Source: Welwitschia mirabilis
Taxonomy: Eukaryota; Gnetophyta; Gnetopsida; Welwitschiales
Direction: 5' to 3'
DNA length: 64,000 nt
Assembly: GCA_051453625.1 (NCBI GenBank)
Contig: JBOZIK010000001.1
Span: 60,617,693-60,681,692, forward strand
Every line of letters starts with the position of its first letter. The stretch's first letter is position 1. The translations under genes and the position numbers were made by a program. Positions 48,954-60,800 of the stretch are shown in pieces. The notes beneath the pieces are model-generated. The model saw only the letters and a list, made by a program, of their open reading frames with translations. It had not been told where the DNA came from and searched no databases.

Positions 48954-49100
48954 TGTATATTTATTAACAAAAATGCACTAAAACAAAATAAAACAACAAA
49001 CAAAAGAAATGAACAACACACCAATTTATGTGGTTTGGGCCCTTTTTGCCCAACGTCTCCGAGAACGAATGCAGAGCTTTATTGATAGTTTAGGAGCAAA
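48954..49100. repeat. Dispersed repeat with GTGGTTTGGGCC motif, copy 1
   Basis: A-rich run with aacaacaaacaaaaga, then aatttatgtggtttgggccc, then cgtctccgag and agagctttattg. The layout (A-rich, TGTGGTTxGG, CCTAC or CGTC, AGCTTT) recurs at 49690-49830 and inside the giant palindrome at 59600-59740. A similar layout is familiar from many plant genomes near element ends; I cannot assign the family. Confidence 0.5.
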
Positions 49101-49689
49101 ACGTCAAGAGAGTTACAAACAATGCTCTAGCAAGCTTAAATAAGCTTAGGGTTAGCGTTTGAAGCTAGGCTTATCTTTTCTCCCTTTTTTTAAATAAATG
49201 AACCTAAGGGACTTAACACCCTAACTTCCCTTTTACAACATGAAAAGAGGGGTCAATATTACAACATAAAATAAGAAATTTGGCTTTACATATCAACATT
49301 AATTTGAATAACCTGGGCCTTGGTGCATTCTTCTGACCTAGATAGTAGTTTGTAGAGCCCACTACTCCTTAGGTATGTCTCAATGATTATACACAAGTGA
49401 CCTTATAATCTAAGGAAACTTTATACCAAAGTTTTTTATAGCCAATGTCTTACGAGATAAAGGGAAAAATAATGGAAAGGAAAGATTGGTCTTTAATGTA
49501 ACAGTTGCATTCTTTTTGTCAATGGTTTTGCTAGACTTCTCAATGCACACCTTGAACCACATTTGGCAAGTTCAAGGTGTCCAAAGTTTTTTTTTTCCAA
49601 AAAGGAGATACATTACAAAGTTAAAACCTTGTGAACTAAAAAGGCCAAGTATGTAAGTCTAAGTATGTTGGATTTTACAAGGCTTATGG
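49101..49689. other. Non-coding sequence
   Basis: No reading frame or repeat recognised. Contains a poly-T run near 49588. Confidence 0.4.
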
Positions 49690-49830
49690 CGTTCACGTTA
49701 GAAATTTTAAGCAATAAACAAAGCAAAATAACAAGAAAAGGATAGAAGGTTTAATGTGGTGTGGACCCTTCCGACCCTACTTCCATGGAAATAGTGCAAA
49801 GCTTTCTTACTAACCAAGAATATAAGGACA
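49690..49830. repeat. Dispersed repeat with GTGGTGTGGACC motif, copy 2
   Basis: caataaacaaagcaaaataa, then ggtttaatgtggtgtggacc, then ccctacttccatggaa and aaagctttc. The block ccctacttccatggaa is identical at 59709-59724 in the giant palindrome, which links the two as one family. Confidence 0.6.
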
Positions 49831-50027
49831 CAAGTCCTTGATAGCTTAGCGGGGTGTCATAACACACAACAATAACTGCAACTTTTTTGAATTGGATGTC
49901 TTCCCTTTACCTGTTCCCCACTTCAGTAGATTTCCTTTAGGGTTGAAGCCCTACCCTTTGCATGGAGTTGAGAACAAGTCACAATTAGAAGAATTTTATA
50001 ATACGAGGACCTTTAATGACCTTCCGA

Positions 50028-50031
50028 NNNN
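50028..50031. other. Four-base ambiguity
   Basis: NNNN inside non-coding sequence, probably unresolved bases rather than a scaffold join. Confidence 0.95.
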
Positions 50032-50407
50032 AATATCATTACAAAAAGGGAGAGAACACTTTAAAAGACTACATAAAAGAAGTAAATAAAAATGAAATGT
50101 GTGGGTTCACTCTAACACTTAAAAATGTTACAAGGGCCATTTCTCCAAGAAGGGTTGGAAATAGGTGAATAACACCCTGGTGGAGATGACATAATGCATT
50201 TTGCTTGCGTCAAAAATGTCTAGACAAAACCACTAATTGTGCAATGTGTTTTCAATGTCATGCCTACATTCATAGTTTGGAAGGTGGATGGCTAGTCAGT
50301 ACATGGTTAACAAGGAGTATGATATCTGTTAAACATGTTAGGGTTATTGGGAACAATGTTATGTTTGTGTCCTAGATCAAAAGGGACAGAAATGACAAGG
50401 CTTCTAG

Positions 50408-50475
50408 TTGCTTTTTTTTAAACAGTAAAGTCTATTGTATTTGCTTTTTTTTAAATAGTAAAGTCTATTGTATTT
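50408..50475. repeat. 33-bp tandem duplication
   Basis: ttgctttttttt followed by gtaaagtctattgta occurs at 50408 and 50441 with one or two differences. It is a recent small duplication in unannotated sequence. Confidence 0.75.
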
Positions 50476-50632
50476 GAGACAATTTGAGAAGTGGTGATGT
50501 GAGTCAGCACATGATGTTAGATGAACTCTCTATTAGGAAGGTTAATGCAATATGGTTAATGGTTAGAGAAAATTAATAAAATGCACAACAAATTATGTAA
50601 CACATGATGTGGGGTTAGTAGTCATGCACATT

Positions 50633-51031
50633 GTTAGATGGAGCGGATTGGAATCGCGATCCGCGCGATTCTGAATTGCACTTCAAGAGAAAGCGCTTCG
50701 AGTTGAAATGGACCACACTCCAGCAAAAAACCGGATCAGACAATTTAAAAAACTGTTTTTAAACAAAACCCTTCATAGCTTTTAGTCCAATGAATCTTTG
50801 ATTTCACTCAAAACAACCTTTCAATCAGAAAAACGAGCTTAGTAGTTACAGAAACTGGTTTTTTTCAACTTGCAATTTTACTAAACCGATTCAACTTTCA
50901 AGTTTGAACCTGTGATTTCAGAAAAGTCTGCCTGCTATCTACCACGATCTATAAAATGATCCAAAAGTGATCCACGATCTGGAATCTCCAAATCAAAAAA
51001 TCTCTCCACAATGCACTCCAATCCATCTAAC
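50633..51031. mobile_element. Small terminal-inverted-repeat element (MITE-like), about 400 bp
   Basis: Starts GTTAGATGGA and ends with its exact reverse complement TCCATCTAAC. Inside both ends lie related words (gattggaatcgcgatccg and, reverse-complemented from the right, gatttggagattccagatcg). The left part is unusually rich in CG (cgcgatccgcgcg). I see no clear target duplication, so the superfamily is open. It has no coding capacity. Confidence 0.45.
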
Positions 51032-51429
51032 TATGGTCGTGCACGCCCTCTGGGTGTAAAGACATTTTCTGTCAAGGAACAAGCGTGTGTTCAAAACAGA
51101 CAACCTTGGGTTGGGATTCTTCTAAATTTGAGAGAGCAGAGGTGGATGGAAATGTTGTTAGAAGAGCTTGTTACAGCTTGGCACCATAGATAAGGCGATA
51201 GATGCTTTATGTTGCATGTGCCAGCCATGTTGGTTAACCCAATCACAATGGTTAAGGGAATGGAAATTACATAATTGCTCGAGGAAAATGGATTAGTTGA
51301 TTCCTTTACATTTTTCCAGAGTGTCAGATCCTTTTACCAAGAATAAAAAAGTCTGCCTTCTATGGAAGGGTGATGCGTTATAGGATAGAATATTGAAGCT
51401 CATATACTATGCAAAGTTCATGATCTGAC

Positions 51430-52145
51430 ATTTGCAAGACTTGTTGGTTATGAGAAGGCCTATGTGGTCTTAAGAATAACATACTTCAAAGTGAACTCAA
51501 AAGCGAAGCACTTCATGGCCATGTGCTTTCCCTAGAAACATATCGAGAAGGAAGCCAAGAGGATAAGCTTAGCCACCCCCACTGTCTAGTTGGATGCGAA
51601 GGGAGGTTTTCATGAATTACATATCTGTTTTATGTTGGATTAGCAAGGGACATAACATATCCTTGTAACAGTAGATAACCTATCCGATTTTTCACATCAT
51701 ACCCTTAAATGATTCATTAAGCAACAAGGAAGTTATTGAATCATTCCTCATTGACATCTCTGCTGTGTGGGTTTCTAAAAGAAATAGTCTCTGAATGAGA
51801 CACTAAACTGTTAATGGAAGCGTGGCAAAGCCTATGTGGCAGTTGGATACAAGAATTAGTTAAGCATGGCCTATCAAAGAAGGAATGGACAAACAAAGGT
51901 AGGGAAACAAATAATGTTATACACCTAGAAACCTCGTGTTAGTGAAAGCCCAATTTCAATAGATACCAATAATCTATGAAAGTATGCAAAGTTTAGTCCT
52001 TGGTATGCTAGTCCTTTCAAGACTGTCAAAGAAGTTAGTGAGGTAGAATATGGCATCCGGCTTTGAGAAATATGAGGAAATCTACTGTCTTTCACATGAA
52101 GCTGCTAAAACCAAGAACAGCACACCCTATTCCAAGAAGGTGACG
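51430..52145 (+). pseudogene. Ty3/gypsy (chromovirus-like) integrase remnant
   Basis: Plus-strand pieces: LTFARLVGYEKAYVVLRITY, GKAYVAVGYKN, KFSPWYASPFKTVKEVSEVE followed by YGIRL, and after a frame change RKSTVFHMKLLKPRTAHPIP. The last two match the integrase C-terminal GPFKIVKxVxxVxYxLxLP ... IHPVFHVSLLKP of plant gypsy elements just before the chromodomain. Heavily broken. Neighbouring reverse transcriptase is not recognisable. Confidence 0.6.
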
Positions 52146-53739
52146 GTTTCTGAGATGTGGACTTCACTCGTTGGGATGCTTTTTGAGAAAACTGTGCAAA
52201 GCGTGAGTGTTTCAGATTAACAGGTTGAGATCATGGAGTAACACACCCTTGGGAAACTCCTGGGAACTAGTGGATGTCCTGAAGCATTTTACCTAACTTT
52301 TCATTTGCAAGATAGAATGATCCAACAGTTGCTCTAGATTCTGCTATGGAATACTAGGCACAGTCAGATAATCTTCGTGTTGGCAAACTAGAAGCACAAT
52401 TCCAAAAAGGAAAATCTGTATTGTCATTAATACCTGATTGTTGTGGAATTGGAATTTTCACAATCTGCTCTAGAATCATGATTCCTGTGAAGTCGTGACT
52501 CTGGAATTGTAGACCTAGTTTCGTCTAACACTTTTCTTATTTTCATTCCACTTGCAACATCTTTCCCTTTCTCCTGCTATCTAGAAACATGATGTTGATG
52601 TTGAAACTATCTGAAGTATCGTGCTGTATGTTTTACATAGTTTGTAGGTTTTGAGATTTTGCTTGTGAAGCCATTCCCTGTACAATTTTCACCTCTGGTT
52701 TTAAATATAAACATCTAAGTGATGAGGCTGTTACATTTTTGATATATTTTGCCTTTAAAATTGTAAGTTATAGTGTGTAATACGTAATATGCTTCGAGAT
52801 TGGTGGCTCGTTGGTGGTACTTTGTACTTACTAGCCCAGCATTGATATTTTTATTTTGTTTTTGGCATAACTATTGTTAAGAATTTAATATTTGTTAGAT
52901 TGCCCTTGAAATAACATCGTATTTTTTGATTCTTTGTACTTTGCAATTCCATGTGTTTCCAAATGGCATTTCTGGTTATTCTACATCGTTTGGATGGTTT
53001 TTTTCCTAAGGGGGCCAACGGACCAATCGATGACTATTTTGTATTTTAAAACTATGGTTTTGTATGAGATGAACTTATTGTGATATTAGTGACTACATAT
53101 TCTGTTGTAGAGAAATTGTGATAACTTAATGCTAATGCATGCCTAAAATTAAGGTAGATGGAGAAGTTCTGAAAGGGCAGGTGGAAAAGTTCTGAAAGGG
53201 CAAATAGGTTCCAGCTAACTGCATGTATGTTAGTATGAATGTGAAATTGTGCTCATGATTTAAGTTATTAGTTAAACACAGACTACTTATGGTGACGACT
53301 AACTGAAGTTGAGAACATGGATTGCTTTGATTTTATATCTAGCAAGCAACTTTACCTGAGGCATACTATAGGGATGCTGTCCATGTGCAAGTGGTTTCAC
53401 ATGGAGAGACTGGGTGCACTGGTTTCACTTAGGACCTCTGGTTGACTCAGGACCTACCCTTTGGGTGCAGATTAACATTTACCATAAATCTTTATGTACC
53501 TACGCACTTATGGAAGGATTCAGGGAATTATCTTTTGTCCGTAAGTTGTCTAAAATGAATTCAATCCATGAGTTTTCCAAGAGTAATTTGGCAGTACAGT
53601 TTCAATAAAAACATGGCCTTTCCAAACTCTATTTAGTCCATAGGTTTCTAAATGACAGTCAAGCAAGATTAGAATTTGTATTATGAACTGCATTCCTACA
53701 CACAGCCTTCCAAATCCAACTGTAAGTCTAAATACATTT
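52146..53739. other. Non-coding, lower-copy-looking sequence
   Basis: No family recognised. It holds a 21-bp tandem duplication near 53160-53202 (gaagttctgaaagggca twice). Near 52515 is a cgtctaac end whose reverse complement gttagacg resembles the start of the small element at 50633, but without other support. Open frames are below 72 codons. Confidence 0.4.
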
Positions 53740-54065
53740 CTTTTTTTAAAGTTAATACATGGCAAACCATATCAGACTTGCGAAGGTCATTAGTCTGCTT
53801 GGCCAGGTGAAAACCCATGGGTGGCCCCTGCCAGCTTAGGGGTGGCCACTACATATCTAGGTTTTGCCTATGATTTATATCCAAGATATTAAAGCCTACT
53901 CACCTTGCACTAAGGTGTGCTTTGAATATATAGATATAAATCATAAGTCAACCCCCACATATTTAGGATTCGAACCCAAGACATTGAAGCTTCTCACATT
54001 TATAAACATGGATCAAGGCACCTGCTCTATGCAGAAGCTCTTAAATCCCTTTGGCAGCAATGCAA
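53740..54065 (-). repeat. tRNA-derived SINE-like sequence
   Basis: On the minus strand a B-box-like GGGTTCGAATCC lies at about 53973-53962. It is preceded by an A-box-like stretch with gcatagagcaggtgcc near 54034-54019, spacing compatible with an RNA polymerase III internal promoter. The body continues with gtgggggttgac and two ggccaccc words, and ends near 53742 in an A-rich tail (ttaaaaaaagaaa). No clear target duplication. An open frame of 117 codons on the plus strand crosses it and is a by-product. Confidence 0.5.
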
Positions 54066-56340
54066 GAAATAAGGATATCAGAGGCAGGGCCAATGTTTGG
54101 AAAAGAGTGCGATGGACTGCAAGTACAGCTGCAGAAAACTCCTTAGATAGAATGGTTTGTTTGATATTGATGGTTTTTCAGAGATGCTTAGGATATGCTT
54201 TTTTGAGCAACCTTTAGTTATTTGGTTTTTACAGACACACACATCATACTGATGCACATGATCTATATACTCTTTTAAAAGATTGCTTTATTCTTTCACT
54301 TATTAATTTTTGCTTTGATGTTTCTGTTAATAACTTTCCCAATAAGCTTAGGTAATTATCTTTTATCTTTTAAGCTATATGAATGTAATCAAAAGAACAT
54401 GACTTTCATTAACACATGAACATATGCAAAGGAAACTATTCCTGTGATCTATCTCTTAGGAAGTTTTTATAAAAGAAATTTATAATCATGGTTGGCAAGT
54501 GATTCTGAATGTAGAATTATGAAATCTGGTAGTTGTTCACTGTTTTGTGCAAGAGATTGTGATTATTTCTAAGCTACATTGGAACATCAAATATGTTATG
54601 TGTGCAAACTCAAAGGGTAAGATACACATTTGTAACTTTTTGACTTTTTGGTTGTGTTCTCCTTAAGTTTCTTCAGAAAATTCTGAGTTCATTTTATTCT
54701 TAAATAAATTCCATCAAATCAAATTTTGCTCTCTTGCATGTTATACATGGTTTACAGCACATGCTTGGCTGTGTTTGGATTTCATGATGTTCAACTCTGT
54801 TAGAGTCCTCACAAGAGTTTTCTCACATTTGTTGTGTGTCCTTTTAGGATGAAAAGGAGTTTAAGAAGTTAAAATTGATAACGAATACACTAGTTTGAGG
54901 GTTAGATAGAACTTACTGAGATGTGCTTCTTCAATGAAATAAATTAAAGATTCCAGCACACCATATGCCTAGCATATAATGTTAGAGGCAAGTAAGGTAC
55001 TCCATCATCCTGTGGTTGTTAATGGGTTTATGCTCAGATTAGTTAGAATTGTTAGCATTGTATTGTACATTGTATTGTAACTTCTTGGCATTAGCCCATT
55101 TAGCCAGAATATTAATCAAGAATGCATATTCTTTTTATAGGGTACATGATAAGATTGATGTTAGGCCTGGCATGAAACAAATCTTGGATTAACTATTCTC
55201 AATTGTAAAATAACTTTGATGTAAAGTTGGGCATTAAGTGACTTTAAGACGGAAACAATGTTGAATTTTCCCTGTGCCCTTTTACATGGCTCATGTAGTG
55301 GTGGGGTAGTGAAATTGTCTTCATGTTACCTGGTTCATCATTGTAATAACCTCTAATCCAATGATGTTTACCTAGACTATATTGCTGTATTAGAGGATTG
55401 AAAAACCCTTACTCCTTTTGCTCAGTTCCCCCCCCCCACCCCCCCCGTCCCGTAAAATAAATAATAGAGCCCTGTGTGGCTTTTCCCATTGATGTTTACC
55501 CCTCTATAGTTTCACTTACGTAGCACAACGACTCACAACTTGCCAAGATAGCCAAAATTTGATTTGCAATCTGTAAGTGATTTGTAGACTTGTCAACTCA
55601 CTTGATTTTGATTCATTTGCATAATAGAGAAATAAAGAAGAGTCAAACACAAAACATGAAAACAAATCATAATATGAATATTTTATTTATGGATTTTGTT
55701 GTTAACTACATGAAATGCAAGTCTTCAATGCACACTTTGGCAGGGGCTTGACAAGTTTTGTGTATGAATCACAAGTGAGAGCTAAAATCTAATGGTTCAC
55801 TTAGAGACTGACAGAAGCCATCTATAAACACTAGTGATTGTGAGAGGGCTAGGACAATTTCTCATAGGTTTAACTTCTTCATAAAGAACATGTTTTAACT
55901 GTAGGAAGATTACTCTAAATGGCTATTAGATCACCATTAGACATGAAAAATATACAAAAACCAAGTGCAAAATCCCAATTACATAAGTGAAAACCAATGG
56001 ATCATACTTCAAGACTCCTAAGAGTCAAAACTATATGTAGAGCAAGGTCCAAATATCTAATGCTAAACATTTGATTCTGGATTAAAGGGAAAAGAATGAA
56101 GTAAAGTAAATACCTGGCACAAGGTTATGCAACAATATTCATTTATCATGCATAATAGTTTCACTATGATTATGCATTGCAACAAAGTCAAACCGTGACC
56201 CCATGCATACAGTTCTGTGTATATGTATATCATATTATTACAGAAATACTCAAAAAGAATCAAAACCCAATTATGTATGCAAACTGAGGTGTGTTAGTCT
56301 TGTTTTGCATGATATATTTGCTTTTTGATATAGTATGGGG
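54066..56340. other. Non-coding sequence with a poly-C tract
   Basis: I recognise no gene or mobile element. At 55428-55446 is a run of C interrupted once by A. The rest is ordinary AT-rich intergenic sequence. Confidence 0.45.
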
Positions 56341-57429
56341 CGCTTCTTGTTTTAGAAACTATTTAAACAAAAAGGAAAAAGAAACTTAAAGAATGAACTT
56401 TGACTTTATTTTGTCATGTTTATTAGTATTACCCTGGGTAATTTCTATTTCGCTACAAAAAAGCATCGAGCCCAAGGTTACTTTTTGGTGGAACACTAGT
56501 TCGTTCGACATTTTGTATTTTTTTAGAAGAGGAAAACACCCTAGTAATTTTTGATCAAATAGAAGAACTTTTGGTTTTTGAAAGAATGATAGAAAACTAC
56601 CTAGAAACATATTCAAAACCAAGTTTTAGAGAGTTTAATCTAAAGTTTTTATCCCTAGCCAACTACATATAGTCAAAATTTTATGCTTAATGTATTAATA
56701 GTCATTATATTAAAGGACATCAAATTATTCCCCAAATAATTTAATTGTATGTTGTAATTCACACTATAGTTTATTATTATTATTTTCATGTTGATTATGT
56801 ATTTATTTGATGTAAACTATTTTCTTGCATAATAAGTAATAAAATATATAGAAGTTTTATGTTTCCTTAAGAAAATTAAAATCTATAGTTATTAAATACC
56901 TTATTAGAAATTCTCCACTTCATTACTAGATGCATATTAGATATAAATTTACTATATATACAAGTCAAAACATGCCAAAATAATGAGTCATTAGTTGATC
57001 TAAAGTTGTGATCTTATTTTGGGAAAAGTGGCCTAATCTAGGAATTACTTTAGATAAAGATCAATTTGCATGAATCCATAATTACAATATCCTTGTAGCT
57101 ACGAAATCTACGTGATGGAGAAATTAATAAGAACTCTAATCCCATTCATAATTTCATAATACTCAATGATTAATATAAATCATTATTTAGGATTTAACTT
57201 TGTAATGTATCTTTCAAAAAATCCTTATCTATTTAGTATTGCCAAATAATGTTTTTAATTACTTGAATTTACTTTGAGAAGACTTATGCCTTCTAGTGAT
57301 TAATATTAGCTATTGTTTAAACTATTTTTTTCACTCATTAAATTCATAACACTACAAACAATTATTAAATTCTTAGTCATCTGTTATTTTGTCACTAAAT
57401 TCATAAAACAATATGGTCTTAAGAATCTA
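56341..57429. other. Left flank of the giant palindrome
   Basis: Contains a 78-codon minus-strand open frame (56386-56622) resembling nothing I know. A word set agaaacatattcaaaaccaa at 56602 recurs at 61803, just after a gap. The reverse complement of 57200-57430 may continue weakly into 60800-60900, so the palindrome could extend a little further than annotated. Confidence 0.4.
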
Positions 57430-60400
57430 ACAAAATGCTAATAAGTAATGCTAAATACATACTTAGTGGTTCTAAAATAGAGAAAAATTTATGAACTGAA
57501 TATTGGCTTAGGGTCTTTAGATTAGAGTAGAACCTCAAAGTTGAATGTTTTCTCCATGACTCTAGATTAAAGTATAAATTCTAAGCTAAAACACTCATAC
57601 CTATTTGCTATTTAATTATTTTTTTCTTATTTTAGAGTCTTGATTGTAAAATTCCTAAAGAGTTTTAGTTTTCCAAGCCCATAATAGTTTAGGAATCTAA
57701 TTAGTGTAGATGAGTTATTAGAGCTTTGAATGTTAATAATGTCTTAAAAGATCCTAAGATTCCTAAAACTGGAAAATAATGGAGGAATATTAAATGTCAT
57801 TGTATACATTATTTTACTATATACTTGGTGATGTTATTATTTGATTAGGATCAATACCCTATAATAAATAAAAGAACAAATTCATGATATAGTAGGATAA
57901 GGGATTTATCTCAAATGCAAATTTATAAAAAGGAAGAGTATGCTTTAAAGAATATGTAAGGAATGAAAAGATTGCACTTGGCTATTAAAGGATGGCTTGT
58001 GTCCTTGAAGTTCTTAATGATAAAGAGATTTTCTTTACGAACATATCGAACAATAAACAAGAGATAAGATGATTGCAATTGACTATTAAAGTGTGCTTTA
58101 TGACTTTGGAGTTCTTAAAAATAAAAATATTTGCATTTTTCTATGGGATTATGGTAAAGAGCACCAAAATCACATAAATTTTGTTTGCTTTTGGGTTTTT
58201 ATGTTTTTTTTTTAAATTGTTCACATATATTACTTGTTCATTTATTATTAACTATTTCTTCCATCTAGCTACTTTTTGATTATCCTTTTTTTCACCTTCA
58301 CTTATTATTTTCTTTAATAAGAACTATGAAGATATCAAAGAAATGACAGCATGCCAAGTAAAAAACAATGTGGTTTTTTTGGTTGTAAAACAAATTATTT
58401 TTATATTTTTTAACTTTAAACATAATAAGTCTTTAGAATTAATTCATGGAGTACTTTAGTTTTAAAATTATGATCAAGTTGAATATTTTTTGTTATAATA
58501 GAAACAATATGGATGATAATGAAAAGAGAAAAAACTATTTGAAACATGCATTCTAAAAGGACATGCTTTCCATTATTTTATGATAAACAACCATTATTTG
58601 ATTATGTTAAATGTATGTAGATCTACTTGGATTAACTTAGCTTGAGCTATCATTATCACATAAAATGAAGATTATCTTTTTCTTTCATGGTAACTTTACA
58701 TTTACAAGATAATTTTTCTAAAATCTTAATAAAAATACCTTTATGTTTTTAATATGAAATTGTTTTTCAATACTAGAGCATTAAATGTGTTTATACTGAG
58801 TATGGCAACAATTTAGAAGATTATATTATGTAACCCTTTAGGTATATTTTCTCCCACCAACATGTAAAAGAATATTTTTTTTGTGATTTAAAAGGTTAAG
58901 TTGAACCATGTATCATCTAAAACAATAGTTCTTACCAATGTATTTCATCATCTATGATACAAGGTTTAAGTTGATCTTGAAACTTACAAAATAGAGTTTG
59001 TTTTACATGTTGGTGGAAGAAGCTATGATTAGATGATTTCCTATTATAATATTCCAATTTTATTCCCTTTTTTCCCTATTTATTATTAATATATTTAGTT
59101 CTTTGCAGTGAAAAATGATTTCATATGCAAAAAATAGAACTAGTTTTATTAAGATTTTAGAAAAGTTATCTTATAAATGTAAACTTACCATAATTGAAAA
59201 AGATAATTTTTCATGTTATCTAAATACTCTATCTCTAGCGGAGTCAGTTCAACTAGGTCAACGTATATTGACATAATCAAATAATAGTTGTTTATTATAA
59301 AATGGTGGGAAGCATATCCTTTTGAAATGCATCATAATCGAAATTATTTATATTACAAAAAAAATATTCAACTTAATTGTAAGTTTAAAGACTAAGAAAT
59401 CCATGAATTAATTACATAGACCTAACATGTATAAAGTTGAAAAATCATAAAAAAAATTTCTTTATAACAAAAAAAGAATATTGTTTCTATCTTAGCATGC
59501 TAACATTTCGTTGATATCCTCATAATTATAATTAAAGAAACTAGTAGATTAAAAAAACATTTGAAAAAATTATTAGTATAGTAAAAAAGTACATATAAGG
59601 GAAAAAATAGTAAATAACAAGTGAAAACCAACTAATAAATGTGAAGAATAATAGAAATAGATAAAAACCATAAAGATAAAAAGTTTATGTGGTTTAGAAT
59701 CCTTCCCCCTACTTCCATGGAATATTTAGGTCTCTTTTTTTTTTTGGGTTTTTTTATATAAATAAAGAACTCCAAAGTCATAAGACACCTTTAATAGTCA
59801 AGTAAAATCATCTTATTCCTTTTGTACTCTTCGATACATACATAAATCAAATTTCTTTATCATTAAAAACTTCAAGAACACAAGCGATCCTGTAATAGCC
59901 AAGTGTAATCAACTCATTCCCAACGTATTCTCGAAAATGTATCTAACCTTTTTATAAATTTAGGTTAGAAATAAAACCTTTACATCACTGTCAGACTAAG
60001 ATATGCTATTTATTATGAATGCATTTGTTTATTATTTACAAGAGACTGATCCTAATAAATGGTAGTACTACAAAGTAAAATAGTATAAACATTATACAAT
60101 AGTGTTTAACATATTCTATCACTTGTACTTTTAAGGTCCTTAGGATATTTTAAAGTATTCTTAACCTTTAATGCTTTAACGGCCTAATAAAAATCTACAC
60201 TAATTAAATTCCTATACTATTAAAGGATCGAAAAATCAAACCTCTTATAAAGATTTTATAATTAAGATTATAAATGGAAAAATGTTGATTACATAGCAAA
60301 TAGTTATTAGCTATGTTATTTATTGCAAATAAGTTTTTTCATTTATTACAAAGGATTGAGCCTAATATATTAGTAGTACTATGAAGTAAAGTAGTATAAA

Positions 60401-60800
60401 ATTATACAATAGTGTTTAATATTCTTTTGTCATTATATACTTTCAGGGTTCTTAGGATCTTTCAAAGTCTTCTTAATCTTTAAAGCTTTGAATAGCCTAA
60501 TGTTATACACTAATTAAGTTCTTATACTATTGTAGGGTTAGCAAATTAAACCTCCTATAGGTATCCCATAATCAAGAATGTCTAATGAAAAAAATTTAAT
60601 TAAATAAAAAATAATTATTAGTGTTATAGTATAGGATTTCTACTTTAATCTAGAGTCACGTAGTAAAAATTCAACTTTGAATTTCTACTCTAATATAGAG
60701 ACACTAAGCAAACATTCAATTGAGAAATTTTGCTTCATTCTAGAGCCATTAAGTAAACATTGAGCCTTATTCATTAGCATTTTTTTGGATTCTAAAGAAT
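57430..60800. repeat. Giant imperfect palindrome (inverted repeat)
   Basis: Left arm 57430-58917, right arm 58954-60800, loop of about 36 nt. Matching pairs (left = reverse complement of right) include 17 bp ctaaaatcttaataaaa at 58718 with 59144-59160; ccaccaacatgtaaaa at 58854 with 59001-59016; attaggatca at 57844 with 60048-60057; and gactctagattaaagta at 57558 with 60641-60657. The first three centre on 58935-58950; the last is displaced by a duplication of about 310 bp in the right arm. The arms differ at perhaps one position in five by eye. Neither arm codes. It could be a foldback element or two opposed copies of one repeat, and RNA from it would form a long hairpin. Confidence 0.85.
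60000..60620. repeat. Direct duplication of about 310 bp inside the right palindrome arm
   Basis: gatcctaataaatggtagta near 60049 recurs as gagcctaatatattagtagt near 60359, and tacaatagtgttta at 60095 recurs at about 60397. Both units continue to tatactattaaaggat and tatactattgtagggt. The left arm has a single unit, so the duplication came after the palindrome formed or was lost from one arm. Confidence 0.75.

Noticed and set aside
51011-51193. 60-codon plus-strand open frame
   Set aside because: It starts in the inverted end of the small element and matches nothing; no support as a gene.
53864-54217. 117-codon open frame on the plus strand
   Set aside because: It crosses the SINE-like sequence antisense, and its composition gives no domain that I recognise.
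56386-56622. 78-codon minus-strand open frame as a possible gene
   Set aside because: No family resemblance and no neighbouring exon signals. The agaaacatattc flank at its upstream end is repeated elsewhere, which suggests repeat DNA.
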